A program made the position numbers and the translations under genes. DNA of 6,505 bases. It comes from Rubrivivax sp. (GTDB lineage: Bacteria; Pseudomonadota; Gammaproteobacteria; Burkholderiales; Burkholderiaceae). The notes beneath the pieces are model-generated. The model was not told the DNA's origin, ran no database searches, and saw only the letters and a list, made by a program, of their open reading frames with translations. Position 1 is the first letter of the stretch; each line of letters begins with the position of its first letter. The stretch spans positions 1 through 6,505 of the forward strand of contig SEEY01000227.1 in NCBI GenBank assembly GCA_004211235.1, written 5' to 3'. This document shows, piece after piece, positions 1 to 6,138 of this stretch.

Positions 1-827
1 GACCAGATGTAGGCCTTGTGGGTCTTGCCGTTGCCGGGCTTGAGCATGGCCACCGGCGTCTCGTCGGCGTGCAGCACCATGTGGCGCCGGAGCTCGTCGG
101 CCAGGGCCTGCACCAGCGGCTGCAGCTGCGCGCCGCAGGCGCCCACCCACTCCGCCAGCGTCGAGCGGGCGATCACGTGGCCGGCCCGCGCGAACACGGC
201 CTCCTGCCGGTACAGGGGCAAGTGATCCATGAACTTGGCCACCAGCACGTGGGCCAGCAGGCCGGTCGTCGGGATGCCCTTGTCGATCACGTGTGCCGGC
301 ACTGACGCCTGCACGATGCGCTCGCAGCACTTGCAGACCCACTTGCCTCGCACATGGCGCTCGACCGTGAACACGCCGGGCTGGTAGTCCAGCTTCTCGG
401 ACACGTCTTCGCCGATGCGCTGCATGGCCTGGCCGCAACCGCAGCTCGTGTCTGTCGGCTCGTGCGGCACGTCGCGACGCGGCAGGTGCGCGGGCAGCTG
501 GGCGCGCTTAGGGATTTGCTTCTCGTCCTCGTCCTTCTTCTCGCTCTTCTTGCGATGGCGCTGCAGCTCGCCGTCGAGCTCATGGATGTCGGTGTCCAGC
601 GTCTCCTCCAGCAGGCTTCGCTGCTCGGGTGAGAGGGTGCTGGCGAAGCGCTCACTGGTGGCGGAGAACTTCATCCGCTTGAGGATCGCCATCTCGTGCG
701 TGAGCTTGTCGATGAGCGCCTGCTTGAAGGCGAGCTCGGTGTCACGCTGCTGGACTTGCACGAGCAGCGACTGCACGGCCTGCCGCGTATGCGGGTCCAA
801 GGCGTCCAGTTGCTGCGCACTGATCAT
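1..827 (-). CDS. tnpC: IS66-family transposase TnpC, N-terminal 275 residues (cut by window edge)
   Basis: This is the transposase that carries out DNA cleavage and strand transfer for the element. The frame stays open from the ATG at 825-827 (MISAQQLDAL) to position 3 and runs off the window. The family is usually about 500 residues, so about half is visible. In order it shows a helical, probably coiled-coil N-terminus (about 1-60) ending in MKFSATSERF, then a basic and acidic charged linker. Next is a zinc-binding domain with CGC at C129/C131 and CKCC at C165, C167 and C168. The start of the DDE catalytic domain follows, with HADETPV holding the first catalytic aspartate, D255. The remaining catalytic residues are outside the window. 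It follows tnpB after a 76-bp gap. No clear Shine-Dalgarno precedes the ATG. There is no sign of decay in the visible half. Confidence 0.93.
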   Translation of the reverse strand, partial: MISAQQLDALDPHTRQAVQSLLVQVQQRDTELAFKQALIDKLTHEMAILKRMKFSATSERFASTLSPEQRSLLEETLDTDIHELDGELQRHRKKSEKKDEDEKQIPKRAQLPAHLPRRDVPHEPTDTSCGCGQAMQRIGEDVSEKLDYQPGVFTVERHVRGKWVCKCCERIVQASVPAHVIDKGIPTTGLLAHVLVAKFMDHLPLYRQEAVFARAGHVIARSTLAEWVGACGAQLQPLVQALADELRRHMVLHADETPVAMLKPGNGKTHKAYIW

Positions 828-872
828 GGACAGCCATCGTGCCGGATCGGACCTCTCGGCACATCGGCATAT

Positions 873-886
873 CCGGCAATTGCCGG
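873..886. repeat. 14-bp perfect palindrome between tnpB and tnpC
   Basis: CCGGCAATTGCCGG is a perfect palindrome in the 76-bp gap between the tnpB stop and the tnpC start. Its left half also takes part in a second inverted repeat, with TGCCGGAT at 840-847 pairing with ATCCGGCA at 871-878. Two mutually exclusive hairpins could therefore form in the mRNA just ahead of tnpC. A role in limiting TnpC translation or transcription is inference only. Confidence 0.5.
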
Positions 887-903
887 CGCTCGGACAGCGC
901 GCT

Positions 904-1236
904 TCAGATCGTGCGGATGATGCCGGCCTCGCCCAGCCGCTGCCACGGCAGGCCCAGTACCAGGGCGTCGAGCTGCACGCGTGTCAGGCTCTGCGTGCTC
1001 GTGCCGTCCAGCGGCCACACGAACTTGCCGGCATTGAGCCGCCTGGCCGCGAGCCACACGCCGATGCCGTCATGCACGAGGACCTTCATGCGGTTGGCGC
1101 GCCGGTTGGCGAACAGGTACGCGTGGTGCGGATGCGCGGCACCGAAGATGCCGACCACTCGGGCCAGTGCTGCTTCCGTCCCGAGTCGCATGTCCAGCGG
1201 TTGCACTGCCAGCCACACGGCCTCGACGCGGATCAA
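904..1236 (-). CDS. tnpB: IS66 accessory protein TnpB (Orf2)
   Basis: This is a 110-residue IS66 Orf2-type protein, the normal size for the family. It is required for efficient transposition of these elements, but its molecular role is poorly known. The conserved core is plain to see: QPLDMRLGTEAALARVV, then PHHAYLFANRR, RMKVLVHDG and GVWLAARRLNAGKFVWP. The family usually starts with M-I-R just before this core. Here that position is a TTG codon (1234-1236), giving a TTG start and IRVEAVWL. The TTG overlaps the TGA stop of tnpA as TTGA, which suggests coupled translation. The same frame stays open upstream to 1446, but that extension overlaps tnpA and does not look like the family, so it was not used. 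Confidence 0.9.
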   Translation of the reverse strand: MIRVEAVWLAVQPLDMRLGTEAALARVVGIFGAAHPHHAYLFANRRANRMKVLVHDGIGVWLAARRLNAGKFVWPLDGTSTQSLTRVQLDALVLGLPWQRLGEAGIIRTI

Positions 1237-1649
1237 CCCAGGACCTCGCGCAGCCAGGCGGCGCTGCGTGCGTCCATCGGCAGCTCGGCCTGCACGGCCG
1301 TACTGCCGCGGCGGATCTCCACGGAGATGCGGCTTGGCACTTGCACCGATGCGGGTGGTAAGGCGGGAGGCGCTTCTGGAGGCATGGGCAGTTGAACGAA
1401 CGCCGCCACCTCCGCCGCATTCTTGTGTGCACTGCTCGGCACGCACGCATCAGCCTCCCGAACCCAGCGGCGCAGCATGTTGGCGTTGAGGCCGTTGGCC
1501 AGAGCCACCGCCGCAGTCGAGACGCCGGGCTGGCGCGCCAGCTGGACAACTCGTGTCTTGAACTCTGCCGAGTGCCGGCGCCAACTGCGCCCGGCCGGTG
1601 TCGTCGGTTCCCCTGTGCCCAAGTCTGAAGTGCCCATATGTCCACGCAT
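1233..1649 (-). CDS. tnpA: IS66 accessory protein TnpA (Orf1), helix-turn-helix
   Basis: This 138-residue protein is the first gene of the IS66 set and a probable DNA-binding accessory factor for transposition. Residues about 24-65 form a helix-turn-helix of the IS3/IS66 Orf1 type (RRHSAEFKTRVVQLARQPG, then VSTAAVALANGLNANMLRRW). After a proline-rich spacer comes a C-terminal beta-like segment (SRISVEIRRGSTAVQAELP) ending in WLREVLG. Two in-frame starts are possible: the ATG at 1647-1649 and one at 1635-1637 (MGTSDL), 4 codons later. The later start has a weak GGA just upstream. The earlier one sits in the loop of a perfect hairpin. The gene ends inside the tnpB start (TTGA overlap). Confidence 0.9.
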   Translation of the reverse strand: MRGHMGTSDLGTGEPTTPAGRSWRRHSAEFKTRVVQLARQPGVSTAAVALANGLNANMLRRWVREADACVPSSAHKNAAEVAAFVQLPMPPEAPPALPPASVQVPSRISVEIRRGSTAVQAELPMDARSAAWLREVLG

Positions 1650-1662
1650 GTCGTCGTGGACA
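1639..1662. promoter_or_regulatory. 8-bp perfect hairpin around the tnpA start
   Basis: TGTCCACG (1639-1646) and CGTGGACA (1655-1662) are exact inverted repeats with an 8-nt loop. The loop contains the first candidate ATG of tnpA. The stem also covers the only purine-rich stretch ahead of the second ATG. In the mRNA this would hide the start region, a common way for insertion sequences to limit read-through expression. It could equally be an operator for TnpA. The structure is seen; its role is inferred. Confidence 0.4.
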
Positions 1663-1766
1663 CAAGCATCCAGCTCCGGCTACTGGACATCAAGGTGACT
1701 TGGGCGGACGCATACGAAACCGGAAGCGGACTTCGAGCCGATGCTCGTCAGAAGCGCTGCGTACAC

Positions 1767-1803
1767 CGGCACAGCGGCACAGCGGCACAGCGGCACAGCG
1801 GCA
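1767..1803. repeat. 8-bp tandem repeat, 4.6 copies of CGGCACAG
   Basis: Four exact head-to-tail copies of the 8-bp unit CGGCACAG span 1767-1798, followed by a partial copy (CGGCA). They begin 52 bp from the inferred end of the insertion sequence. An 8-bp period is out of phase with codons, so copy-number change would shift any reading frame across it. This argues against the tract lying in a functional gene and makes it a candidate for variation between strains. Confidence 0.85.
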
Positions 1804-1804
1804 G

Positions 1805-1873
1805 GTGTTGCAGGAGATGGTGGCCTACGCAAGAACGCTGGGCATTGATCTGAAAACAATCGTCGTGCCGTGA
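1805..1873 (+). pseudogene. Possible 3' remnant of an unknown gene
   Basis: Directly after the tandem repeat, one plus-strand frame reads VLQEMVAYARTLGIDLKT and ends IVVP before a TGA. The hydrophobic and charged pattern resembles a genuine protein C-terminus more than the frames around it. Upstream of the tract the same frame turns into low-quality sequence and enters the insertion sequence. It may be the tail of a gene broken by the repeat expansion or the insertion. I do not recognise the family, and a chance open frame is quite possible. Confidence 0.2.
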
Positions 1874-2004
1874 TCGACACGCGGCAAACGCCGTCAAGCT
1901 TCGGCGCCACGGACGCGCCAGGACAGCAGGCCCTATGACGACGGCTTCAGCGCGCCCGACGCAGCTGACGCTGCAGGCAAGGCGATGCTCATACCGCGCC
2001 GGGC

Positions 2005-2904
2005 TCAGTCTTCCTTGTAGATCCGCACCCAGTCCACCAGCATCCGCGCCGGCAGCGGCGTGGTCGCGTCGGGCGCGCCGGGCCAGTCGCCGCCGATGGC
2101 GAGGTTGAGGATGACGAAGAAGGGCTTCTCGAAGGCCCAGGTGCCGCCCGAGGGCAGCGAGGCGGGCGTGAGGCGGTGGAACTGCACGCCGTCGACGTAC
2201 CAGATGATTTCGTTGGGCCGCTTGATGACGGTGTAGGTGTGGAAGTCGTCCGCCACCGGCTTGCCGAGGTCGAACGGCTTGCCGATGCCCTGGGCGCCCG
2301 AGTAGCCGGGGCCGTGGGCCGTGCCGTAGGTGGCGTTCGGCGTCTGGCCGACGAACTCCATGATGTCGATTTCGCCGGACGCCGGCCAGGGGGACGTGGC
2401 GATGTCGGCGCCCAGCGCCCAGAACGCCGGCCAGATGCCCTTGCCGGCGGGCAGCTTCATGCGCGCCTCGACCTTGCCGTAGGTGAAGCTCACCTTGCCG
2501 CTGCTGTGGATGCGGGCGGAGGTGTAGTCGCAGGGCTTGCCGTTCCAGCAAGGTCCGGGGTTGACGGCCTTCTCGGCGGTGATGACGAGCATGCCGGCGC
2601 CGTCGGTCTGCGCGTTGCGCGCACTGGCGGTGTAGTACTGGAACTCGTGGTTGCCCCAGCCGCCGTTCTCGGCATTGCCGAGGTCGTAGTTCCAGGTCTT
2701 GCTGTCGGGCACGGTGCCGGCAGCGCCGTTGAACTCGTCACTCCAGACCAGCGTGAACTTGTTGGACGGCGCCGGCGCGGCCGCAACCGGTGCGGGTGCA
2801 GGCGCGGCCGTGGCCGAATCGCCGCCACCGCCGCAGGCGGTGAGCACGGCAGTGATGGCGGGCAGCAGGTGGCGCCAGGGGCGCGGAGGGGTCATGGGCT
2901 TCAT
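2005..2904 (-). CDS. GH16 endo-beta-1,3-glucanase-like lipoprotein
   Basis: This 299-residue glycoside hydrolase family 16 enzyme most likely cleaves internal beta-1,3 (or mixed 1,3/1,4) linkages in laminarin-type glucans. The N-terminus is a lipoprotein signal (LLPAITAVLTAC, lipobox cysteine C24). A GGGGDS stretch and an Ala/Pro linker to about residue 47 follow. Glycine after the cysteine favours sorting to the outer membrane. The catalytic domain runs from about 49 (FTLVWSDEFNG) to the end (MLVDWVRIY). The GH16 signature GEIDIMEFVG places the nucleophile at E178, the helper aspartate at D180 and the acid/base at E183. WPAFWAL at 158-164 is also typical. C119 and C125 could form a disulfide. 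The ATG at 2902-2904 gives a proper lipoprotein signal with a weak GAG upstream; M4 is an alternative start. It is the last gene of the cluster, 30 bp after GH1. Exact substrate is inference. Confidence 0.93.
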   Translation of the reverse strand: MKPMTPPRPWRHLLPAITAVLTACGGGGDSATAAPAPAPVAAAPAPSNKFTLVWSDEFNGAAGTVPDSKTWNYDLGNAENGGWGNHEFQYYTASARNAQTDGAGMLVITAEKAVNPGPCWNGKPCDYTSARIHSSGKVSFTYGKVEARMKLPAGKGIWPAFWALGADIATSPWPASGEIDIMEFVGQTPNATYGTAHGPGYSGAQGIGKPFDLGKPVADDFHTYTVIKRPNEIIWYVDGVQFHRLTPASLPSGGTWAFEKPFFVILNLAIGGDWPGAPDATTPLPARMLVDWVRIYKED

Positions 2905-2934
2905 CGGCGGTCTCGGGGTGTTGTCGTTGTCGGT

Positions 2935-4272
2935 TCAGCCGCGCCAGTTCTGCAGGAACTCGCGGTACCACTCGGCGCTGGCCTTGGGCGTGCGGGCCTG
3001 GGTGGCGTAGTCGACATGGACGATGCCGAAGCGCTTCAGGTAGCCGCTGGCCCATTCGAAGTTGTCCATCAGGCTCCATACCATGTAGCCGGCCATCGGC
3101 ACGCCCTGCTGCATCGCACTCGCAACCGCCGCGATGTGGCCTTGCAGATAGGCGATGCGGTCGTCGTCCTGCACACGGCCGCTCACGAGGGCGTCGTCCT
3201 TGAAGGCGCCGCCGTTCTCGGTGATGTAGACCGGCGGCAGGTTGGCGTAGTCGTGCTTGAGCAGCACGAGCAGGTCCGTCAGGCCCTGGGGGTAGATCTC
3301 CCAGTCCATGTCCGACACCGGCAGGCCGCGGCCCTTGGCGTTCCAATCCTCGCCGCTGGCCGAGACGACGCTGCGCATGTAGTAGTTGACGCCGAGGTAG
3401 TCCATCGGCTGCTGGATGGCCGCCATGTCGCCGGCCTCGACGACCGGTGCGTCGGCGCCCAGGTCGGCGAACGCGTCAGCCGGATACGCGCCCTTGAAGA
3501 GCGGGTCGGTGTACCAGCGGCGACCGTGCGAGTCGGCGAGCGTGGCAGCGGCGATGTCGGCCGGCATGGCGGTGGCCGGCACGGTGGAGCTGAGGTTCAG
3601 CACGATGCCGAGCTTGCTCCGTGCGCCGTCGGCACGCAGCGCCTGCAGCGCCAGACCGTGCGACAGCAACAGGTGATGCGCTACCTGAGCGGCGATCTTC
3701 CTGCTCTTGATACCGGGCGCAAAGATGCCCTTGTCATGGCCGAGCGTGGCGACGACCCAGGGTTCGTTGTGCGTCGTCAGGCCGTCGATGCGGTCGCCGA
3801 TGCGGGCCCGCACGTGGCGGGCGTAGTCGACAAAGCGGTGCACCGTGTCGCGGTCGTTCCAGCCGCCGCGCTCCTGCAGACCCTGCGGCAGGTCCCAGTG
3901 ATTGAGCGTGGCCCAGGCCTGGATGCCGCGCGCCTTCAAGCCGTCGACGAGGCGTTCGTAGAAGTCCAGGCCCTTGGGATTGAAGGCACCGTGGCCGGCG
4001 GGCTGCACGCGCGGCCAGGCGATGGAGAAGCGGTAGGCGTTGACGCCCAGCGACGCGATCAGGTCGAGGTCTTCGTCGAGGCGGTGGAAATGGTCGCAGG
4101 CGGTCTCGCCGTTGCTCGCGTCGGCAATGGCGCCGGGCTGCCTGCAGAAACGGTCCCAGATGGATTCGCCCTTGCCGTCCTCGAAGGCGGCGCCTTCGAT
4201 CTGAAAGCTGCTGGTGGCCACGCCCCAGACGAAATTGGGCGGGAATTGCCGATGCAGGAAAGCGTGTGACAT
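2935..4272 (-). CDS. GH1 beta-glucosidase
   Basis: This 445-residue family 1 beta-glucosidase is full length for the family. It hydrolyses the non-reducing terminal glucose of beta-linked oligosaccharides and retains anomeric configuration. There is no signal peptide, so it should act in the cytoplasm on imported sugars. The N-terminal GH1 signature is at 14-28 (FVWGVATSSFQIEGA, sugar-contacting Q24). NHWDLP at 124-129 gives H125. THNEP gives acid/base E170, YITENG gives nucleophile E352, and VWSLMDNFEW (398-407) supplies the aglycone-side E406 and W407. No catalytic residue is missing. It starts 9 bp after the MalG-like stop. The gap is AAAAATCCC, with no Shine-Dalgarno, so translation probably depends on coupling to the upstream gene. 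Beta-glucosidase is the best guess. GH1 also includes beta-galactosidases, beta-fucosidases and others, and the GH16 neighbour favours gluco-oligosaccharides. Confidence 0.95.
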   Translation of the reverse strand: MSHAFLHRQFPPNFVWGVATSSFQIEGAAFEDGKGESIWDRFCRQPGAIADASNGETACDHFHRLDEDLDLIASLGVNAYRFSIAWPRVQPAGHGAFNPKGLDFYERLVDGLKARGIQAWATLNHWDLPQGLQERGGWNDRDTVHRFVDYARHVRARIGDRIDGLTTHNEPWVVATLGHDKGIFAPGIKSRKIAAQVAHHLLLSHGLALQALRADGARSKLGIVLNLSSTVPATAMPADIAAATLADSHGRRWYTDPLFKGAYPADAFADLGADAPVVEAGDMAAIQQPMDYLGVNYYMRSVVSASGEDWNAKGRGLPVSDMDWEIYPQGLTDLLVLLKHDYANLPPVYITENGGAFKDDALVSGRVQDDDRIAYLQGHIAAVASAMQQGVPMAGYMVWSLMDNFEWASGYLKRFGIVHVDYATQARTPKASAEWYREFLQNWRG

Positions 4273-4281
4273 GGGATTTTT

Positions 4282-5100
4282 TTATTTGACGGCGCCGGCG
4301 GTCAGGCCCGCGATCAGTTGGCGCGAAGAGATGATGAACAGGACGATCAACGGCAGCGTGGCGATGGCCGAGCCGGCCATCAGCGCGCCCCACTCGGTGC
4401 TGGTGGTGCTGAACAGGCTGCGCAGTGCCAGCGGCAGCGTGTAGTTTTCGGCCGTGCGCAGGACGATCAGCGGGTTCATGAAGTTGTTCCATGAACTGAT
4501 GAAGGTGATGAGGCCCAACGTCCCGAGCGCCGGCTTCATCAGCGGCAACGCAATGCGCCAGTAGATGCCCAGCTCGCTGGCGCCGTCGATTCGCGCGGCG
4601 CTGAGCAGCTCCTTAGGCACGGTGCTGGCCGCGAACTGGCGCATCAGGAAGATGCCGAAGGCGCTGGCCGCGCCGGGCAGGTAGAGCGCGCGGTGGGTGT
4701 CGATCCAGCCTAACGCGTCCATGACCATGAAGCTCGGGATCATGTTCATGAAGGCCGGCACCATCATCGTGCCCATGACGAGGGCGAACAGCGCCCGCTT
4801 GAAGCGGAACTCCAGCATCGCGAAGGCGTAGCCGGCCATGGAGCAGAAGAGCAGCGTCAGCGCCGTGGACATCAGGCCCACGTAGAGGCTCCAGCCGACG
4901 TTCTTCCAGAACGGCAGGCGGGTCGTCAGCACCTTGAGGTTGTTGAGCAGTTCGTCGCTGAAGAACAGCGGCGGCGGCACGTTGAAGATGTCGACCCGCG
5001 ACTGCGTGGCGAACACGAACATGAAGTAGAACGGCGCCAGCATGAAGAGCGCGCCGATGGCGACGATGGCGTAGGCCAGGAATTTGGGCGTCTTCTTCAT
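4282..5100 (-). CDS. Carbohydrate ABC transporter permease, MalG type
   Basis: This 272-residue inner-membrane permease belongs to the CUT1 sugar-import class and is the MalG-like half of the channel. Six membrane segments can be placed at roughly 10-31, 69-95, 103-125, 138-157, 191-211 and 241-262. The cytoplasmic EAA loop that docks the ATPase is at about 167-187 (SAARIDGAS, then LPLMKP). The family-typical WNNFMNPLIVL at 204-214 and the C-terminal GLTAGAVK are both present. Its ATG overlaps the stop of the MalF-like gene (ATGA, 5097-5100) and has a good AGGTGA Shine-Dalgarno inside that gene. Substrate cannot be read from the permease; the flanking hydrolases suggest beta-gluco-oligosaccharides. 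No ATPase gene is visible, which is common for CUT1 systems that share an MsmK/UgpC-like ATPase. Confidence 0.95.
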   Translation of the reverse strand: MKKTPKFLAYAIVAIGALFMLAPFYFMFVFATQSRVDIFNVPPPLFFSDELLNNLKVLTTRLPFWKNVGWSLYVGLMSTALTLLFCSMAGYAFAMLEFRFKRALFALVMGTMMVPAFMNMIPSFMVMDALGWIDTHRALYLPGAASAFGIFLMRQFAASTVPKELLSAARIDGASELGIYWRIALPLMKPALGTLGLITFISSWNNFMNPLIVLRTAENYTLPLALRSLFSTTSTEWGALMAGSAIATLPLIVLFIISSRQLIAGLTAGAVK

Positions 5101-5993
5101 TGCGTCACCTGCTTGTCGGCAAACGCCTTGTTCACCAGCCAGGTCAGCAGGGCAATGATGCCGAACATGATCCAGGCCAGCGCGCTGGCGCCACCGAAGT
5201 CGCTGAAGTCGAAAGCCAGGCGGTAGAGATACATGGCCACCGTCATGGCGGCCTGGTCGGCGCCGCCCTTGCCGTTGGTCAGGATGAAGGGCTCCTCAAA
5301 CAGTTGCAGCCCGCCGATGATGGACAGCGTCACGCCGAACAGGATCATGGGCTTGATGCCCGGCAACGTGATGCGCAGGAACTGCTGCCATGGGCCCGCG
5401 CCGTCAAGCTTGGCGGCCTGGTAGAGGTCGTGCGGAATGGTCTGCAGCGCGGCGAGATACAGCACGAGGTTGAAGCCGACGTAGCGCCAGAACACGACGA
5501 TGGCCACCGCCGGCTTGATCGCCTCGGGCGAGCGCATCCAGTTGATGTTGTCGGTGCCGAAGAGCGCGTGCAGCGCCTGGTTGACGAGGCCGTAGTCGGT
5601 GGAAAACAGCGAGCCGAACAGCATCGCGATGGCGACGGTGGACGTGATGTAGGGCAGGAAGTAGGCACCCGAGAACACACCCCGCCAGCGGCCGAAGGCC
5701 TGGTGCAGGAAGACGGCCAGCGGGATGGCGACGAGGTGCTGCGGCACGCCGGTTGCGGTGGCCAGCCACAGCGTGTTGCGCAACGCCTTCCAGAACCAGC
5801 CGTCGGTCAGCGCGAAGACGAAGTTATCGAGGCCGACGAACTGCATGGCCTCGATGCCGCTCGTCGGTTCCCAGGACTGCAGGGCCAGCCAGGCGGAGAA
5901 CACCAGCGGGAACAGGCCGAAGATGGCGAAGAGGATGAGGAAGGGGCTGACCAGGAGGTAGGGTGCCCATTTGCTGGGGATGCGGAAGTTCAT
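5097..5993 (-). CDS. Carbohydrate ABC transporter permease, MalF type
   Basis: This 298-residue CUT1-class permease is the MalF-like partner of the next gene and is encoded first in the cluster. Membrane segments are visible at about 12-38, 74-98, 107-130, 161-185, 215-237 and 269-289, with no large extra periplasmic domain. The EAA loop is at about 192-216 (QAAKLDGAG, then ITLPGIKP). The ATG at 5991-5993 is supported by GGAG 10 nt upstream. In most such operons the gene for the extracytoplasmic sugar-binding protein comes just before malF. Here the upstream 512 bp hold no gene and are occupied by extragenic repeats, so the binding protein, if linked, lies beyond the window edge. Confidence 0.95.
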   Translation of the reverse strand: MNFRIPSKWAPYLLVSPFLILFAIFGLFPLVFSAWLALQSWEPTSGIEAMQFVGLDNFVFALTDGWFWKALRNTLWLATATGVPQHLVAIPLAVFLHQAFGRWRGVFSGAYFLPYITSTVAIAMLFGSLFSTDYGLVNQALHALFGTDNINWMRSPEAIKPAVAIVVFWRYVGFNLVLYLAALQTIPHDLYQAAKLDGAGPWQQFLRITLPGIKPMILFGVTLSIIGGLQLFEEPFILTNGKGGADQAAMTVAMYLYRLAFDFSDFGGASALAWIMFGIIALLTWLVNKAFADKQVTQ

Positions 5994-6045
5994 TTGAGCG
6001 GTGCTCCACGGTTTGGCGTGGCGGTGTCATTGCGGCAAGGCCCAT

Positions 6046-6095
6046 GCGGGGATTTCGCCCCCGCGGGCGAGTCACTTTCTGGTCCGCCAGAAAGT
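6046..6095. repeat. Two adjacent hairpins at the edge of the extragenic repeat
   Basis: GCGGGG (6046-6051) pairs with CCCCGC (6059-6064). ACTTTCTGG (6074-6082) pairs exactly with CCAGAAAGT (6087-6095) around a 4-nt loop, and AACCAAAG follows. From general knowledge, a sequence of the form ACTTTCT, loop, AGAAAGTAACCAAAG recurs widely between genes in Burkholderiales genomes. This looks like a member of that repeat family. No T tract follows on either strand, so a simple terminator is unlikely. Confidence 0.6.
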
Positions 6096-6138
6096 AACCA
6101 AAGAGCTCCCCCCGACCGCACCGCCCTTCGCTTCGCTT

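Larger units (their letters stand above)
1..1715 (-). mobile_element. IS66-family insertion sequence, one end only
   Basis: Three adjacent minus-strand genes in the order tnpA, tnpB, tnpC give the standard IS66-family layout. The TnpA-side end is placed at 1715 because the minus strand from there reads GTATGCGTCCGCCC, which resembles the GTAAGCG-type ends usual for this family. It lies 66 bp outside the first tnpA ATG, a normal distance. The other end and the rest of tnpC lie beyond position 1, so the terminal inverted repeat cannot be matched. The family normally makes 8-bp target duplications. If the boundary is right, one duplicate should be the bases 1716-1723 (GAAACCGG). No frameshift is seen in the visible part, so the element may be intact. 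The family call is firm; the exact boundary is an inference. Confidence 0.85.
1716..2004. other. Gene-free stretch between the IS66 end and the GH16 gene
   Basis: No convincing gene lies in these 289 bp. They contain an 8-bp tandem repeat near the left side, a possible short coding remnant ending at 1873, and a weak stem (GCAGC 1961-1965, GCTGC 1970-1974, loop TGAC) downstream of the GH16 stop. That stem has no T tract. A transcription terminator for the operon is expected here but none can be named with confidence. Confidence 0.5.

Noticed and set aside
415..1395. 326-residue open frame on the plus strand
   Set aside because: It is antisense to tnpC and tnpB, is rich in Ser/Cys/Arg and shows no family motif.
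904..1446. 180-residue version of TnpB starting at an upstream ATG
   Set aside because: The extra N-terminus overlaps tnpA and is low-complexity. Family proteins begin at the TTG-encoded position, so the 110-residue version is preferred.
1767..1803. CRISPR-like array
   Set aside because: Repeats are only 8 bp and are head to tail with no spacers.
1961..1974. Transcription terminator after the GH16 gene
   Set aside because: The stem is only 5 bp with no T tract on the minus strand, too weak to annotate.
2176..4269. 697-residue open frame on the plus strand
   Set aside because: It lies antisense to the GH16 and GH1 genes, whose catalytic motifs are intact. Its Val/Gly/Arg-rich sequence is the usual shadow of GC-rich codons on the other strand.
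6006..6021. LacI-type operator for the operon
   Set aside because: The inverted repeat CCACG/CGTGG has a 6-nt loop and lacks the central CG-symmetric form of LacI-family sites. No regulator gene is visible to support it.
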